A DNA stretch of 64,000 bases from Persicobacter diffluens. Lineage in GTDB: Bacteria; Bacteroidota; Bacteroidia; Cytophagales; Cyclobacteriaceae. Position 1 is the first letter of the stretch; each line of letters opens with the position of its first letter. Under the pieces are notes generated by a model. That model saw only the letters and a list, made by a program, of their open reading frames with translations. It made no database searches and was not told where the DNA came from. Location of the stretch: NCBI RefSeq assembly GCF_036244895.1, contig NZ_BQKE01000001.1:2604001-2668000 (forward strand), in the 5' to 3' direction. The translations under genes were made by a program, and so were the position numbers. Positions 62,220 through 64,000 of this stretch are shown in pieces.

Positions 62220-62389
62220 ATGCTTTTTTTGATTTAAAACCTGAATAACGATCGCCTACGAGCTTATGCAAAGAGAAAATGAAAGGAATTAACTACAAGT
62301 GATAGCTGTTACTCAATACCTTTAACCGAATATCTTTTTTTGAAGAAATAAAAGGAAAGAATCTCCCTTTTGAATAAAGACCTTAGTCC

Positions 62390-63277
62390 CTAAATATAAA
62401 ATAAGGAAAATCCCACTTCTCCCTGGCTATTCACCTCCACAGTGGGCATAGGTAGCTTGATCATCTCCAAAATCATTTGAATCTTTTTAAAAGGCCCTAG
62501 AGGTAGCTGCTCATAATCAAAATCAACACTAATGAGTAAGGATGGTGTCGGCTGGTAGCCCTGCGCCAAATTCTCCTCCATTCTGCCATACACCATTCCC
62601 TGAGCACGGTATCCTATGGCCAGCATCAAAAAAGACGGCACCCATGGTTTTCGTAACAATGCCCGTAAAGAATAACAAGACCAATACACCTGACCATTAT
62701 AATCTTTCAACAACTGTTCTCCCAGATTATTCCCCAATAATTGCGGCCTATGCTGCGCCCAGTCCGATGGCCAAAAACTAAAACGCGGAAACCATCTGAC
62801 CTTCCCCCATGTCTGAAGCTGTATAAAAGCCGCAAAGGCGCCCAACGCATTTGCCAACATATCATATACCGAAAAGCCATAGCCCGCTCCAAAGCCATCC
62901 ATGAGCTCTATAGGAAATAATACCAAAGCCCCCGACCAAAAAGCAAATCGGTGACGTTTTTGATCCTCTGCAATATCGGCTTTCAAATAAGCATTCATCC
63001 AGCGCACCATTTGAAAACAAGTGAAAAAATGTCCCAGCTTGTCCATGCCCATCCATTCATCCAGATCATTAAAAAAATGAAATCCTTGCAAAGGCATGTG
63101 CTGATACCAGGCGATGGCCAGACCGACCACTAGCAAAACATACCAAAACAGAAAATAAAATAAACGCTTCGGAAGTTTAGCCTTTTCGCCCCCAGTTTTG
63201 AAAGGAAGGGAATCCATTAACATCCAAAGGATTAAACACAAAAGGGGCAACCACCAAAAAGCCGCGGATAGACTCAT
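62390..63277 (-). CDS. DUF2279 membrane protein
   Basis: A 295-residue protein with an N-terminal pair of membrane spans (LSAAFWWLPLLCLILWM; FYFLFWYVLLVVGLAIAW). The DUF2279-like pattern is MDKLGHFFTCFQ, ELMDGFGAGYGFSVYDMLANALG and LLGNNLGEQLLKDYNGQVYW. DUF2279 proteins are Bacteroidota envelope proteins of unknown function. The ATG at 63277 (MSLSAAFWW) is preferred to the frame opening at 63304, a TTG. Confidence 0.8.
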   Translation of the reverse strand: MSLSAAFWWLPLLCLILWMLMDSLPFKTGGEKAKLPKRLFYFLFWYVLLVVGLAIAWYQHMPLQGFHFFNDLDEWMGMDKLGHFFTCFQMVRWMNAYLKADIAEDQKRHRFAFWSGALVLFPIELMDGFGAGYGFSVYDMLANALGAFAAFIQLQTWGKVRWFPRFSFWPSDWAQHRPQLLGNNLGEQLLKDYNGQVYWSCYSLRALLRKPWVPSFLMLAIGYRAQGMVYGRMEENLAQGYQPTPSLLISVDFDYEQLPLGPFKKIQMILEMIKLPMPTVEVNSQGEVGFSLFYI

Positions 63278-63309
63278 AAAAAATTTAAATTCAATAGGCC
63301 GCAAAATAC

Positions 63310-63340
63310 AAAAAGCCTCCGAATAGGAAGCTTTTTGGAC
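63310..63340. terminator. Hairpin between the DUF2279 and photolyase genes
   Basis: AAAAAGCTTCC/GGAGGCTTTTT-type stem (one mismatch) with a T run. It lies upstream of the DUF2279 gene and 340 bases behind the photolyase stop; probably the photolyase terminator, now separated by repeat copy 9. Confidence 0.65.
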
Positions 63341-63465
63341 AACTCTTTATCATCAGTATGGAGCTTCCGCACCGAATGAACTCAATTTAGGAATTGCTTT
63401 TTTTGTTAAATCAAATAGGACGCAAATAGATAGGATAGGCAGTAAAAAAGCATGATCAAGAGTTC

Positions 63466-63683
63466 GGCCGGATTATTCACCGCTAGATTCATCTCGTTAC
63501 TTTAAGTGATTTTATTTCAGTTTGTAAATATTGGTTTTACTGATTTCCATTAGCCGAAATGTGAATAGGCTTGCTTTCTCCCCATTCATCTGCTTACAGG
63601 GAAAATACTCGGAATAGGAATATTCCGTCATTTTTTCCGCCTTGCCGCTGAATGAGCATTTATGGAGAAATAACCCGACTTAA
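63466..63683 (+). repeat. TIR element copy 9
   Basis: CGGCCGGATTATTCACCGC on the left and TAACCCGACTTAAGTTAA on the right. Inner blocks GGCTTGCTTTCTCCCCATTC and TTTTTTCCGCCTTGCC are conserved. The right end holds the TAA stop of the minus-strand photolyase gene (63680-63682). Confidence 0.82.
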
Positions 63684-64000
63684 GTTAAAGCAGCCTTGTA
63701 GGTATCAATAGCGCGCTGCCGGGCAAATTTATGATCCACCATAGGTGCCACATAGCCCATGGTTCCATATTCGGGCACCCATTTTTTCACATACTCTAAT
63801 TGAGGATCAAACTTCTTCAATTGACTTTCAGGATTGAAGACCCGAAAATAGGGCTGGGCATCCGTGCCGGTACCGGCAGCCCACTGCCAGCCTCCATTGT
63901 TAGAAGCCAATTCATAATCCAGGAGCTTTTCCGCAAAGTAAGCCTCTCCCCAACGCCAATCAATCAGTAAATGCTTGGTTAAAAAACTGGCGACCACCAT
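63680..64000 (-). CDS. phrB: Deoxyribodipyrimidine photolyase, C-terminal part
   Basis: Only the last 106 residues are in the window; the gene continues to the right. The sequence contains the FAD-domain signature of class I CPD photolyases/cryptochromes: DWRWGEAYFAEKLLDYELA followed by NNGGWQWAAGTGTDAQPYFR, then a conserved C terminus. It repairs UV-induced pyrimidine dimers using blue light. The stop codon is embedded in the dispersed element. Confidence 0.93.
   Translation of the reverse strand: MVVASFLTKHLLIDWRWGEAYFAEKLLDYELASNNGGWQWAAGTGTDAQPYFRVFNPESQLKKFDPQLEYVKKWVPEYGTMGYVAPMVDHKFARQRAIDTYKAALT

Overview
The window looks like chromosomal DNA of a free-living member of the Bacteroidota, most likely Cytophagales-like. 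The basis is gene content: a fused LpxC-FabZ, a PorX-type response regulator with a PglZ domain, DUF4293 and DUF2279 proteins, a Bat-type vWA/TPR cluster, short LeuA, and upstream sequences matching the Bacteroidota promoter pattern TAnnTTTG (for example before gapA). There is no phage, integrase, rRNA or CRISPR array. Genus-level placement is inference only.

Layout. 1-9 kb: ppk2, topA, a SixA-like phosphatase, a membrane protein, sucC, a LolD-like ATPase, a MaoC hydratase and a YebC/PmpR regulator. 9-19 kb: gapA, a PEP mutase-like lyase, two tandem copies of a DUF2490 + MORN-repeat gene pair, then an ATP-grasp ligase overlapping a large FGase-like/QEGLA (MATCAP-like) protein. 19-26.4 kb: exonuclease I, a repeat-rich gap, a hypothetical gene with a sodium:solute symporter, and an ABC exporter operon ending in a frameshifted small membrane gene. 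26.6-29 kb: a minus-strand array of 19 tRNA genes of only four kinds (7 Val-TAC, 6 Pro-TGG, 4 Thr-TGT, 2 Ser-GCT), with tandem 277-bp units and palindromic spacers. 29.4-38 kb: Bat-like cluster, DUF4136 lipoprotein, UbiB-like kinase, thiolase and a GAF sensor-like protein. 38.6-43 kb: leuACDB operon on the minus strand. 43-64 kb: a helical-repeat protein, ald-tsaE, porX, HD phosphohydrolase, lpxD / lpxC-fabZ / lpxA with an ABC ATPase and lipoprotein, truA, an MsbA-like exporter, proC, ftsE, a DUF2279 protein and the 3' end of a photolyase gene.

The most distinctive feature is non-coding. About ten copies of a roughly 200-225 bp intergenic element are scattered through the window, with terminal inverted repeats close to TTAACCCGRATTATTC. 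Several lie immediately behind a gene, and in three cases the stop codon of that gene lies inside the element's terminal repeat. Other repeat families fill the remaining long gaps (20.5-21.3 kb, 23.75-24.0 kb, 34.2 and 55.6 kb, 59.4-60.0 kb). Together with the tRNA array they suggest a genome rich in small structured repeats. Coding regions are otherwise mostly core metabolism, envelope and housekeeping functions in short operons separated by clear intrinsic terminators.
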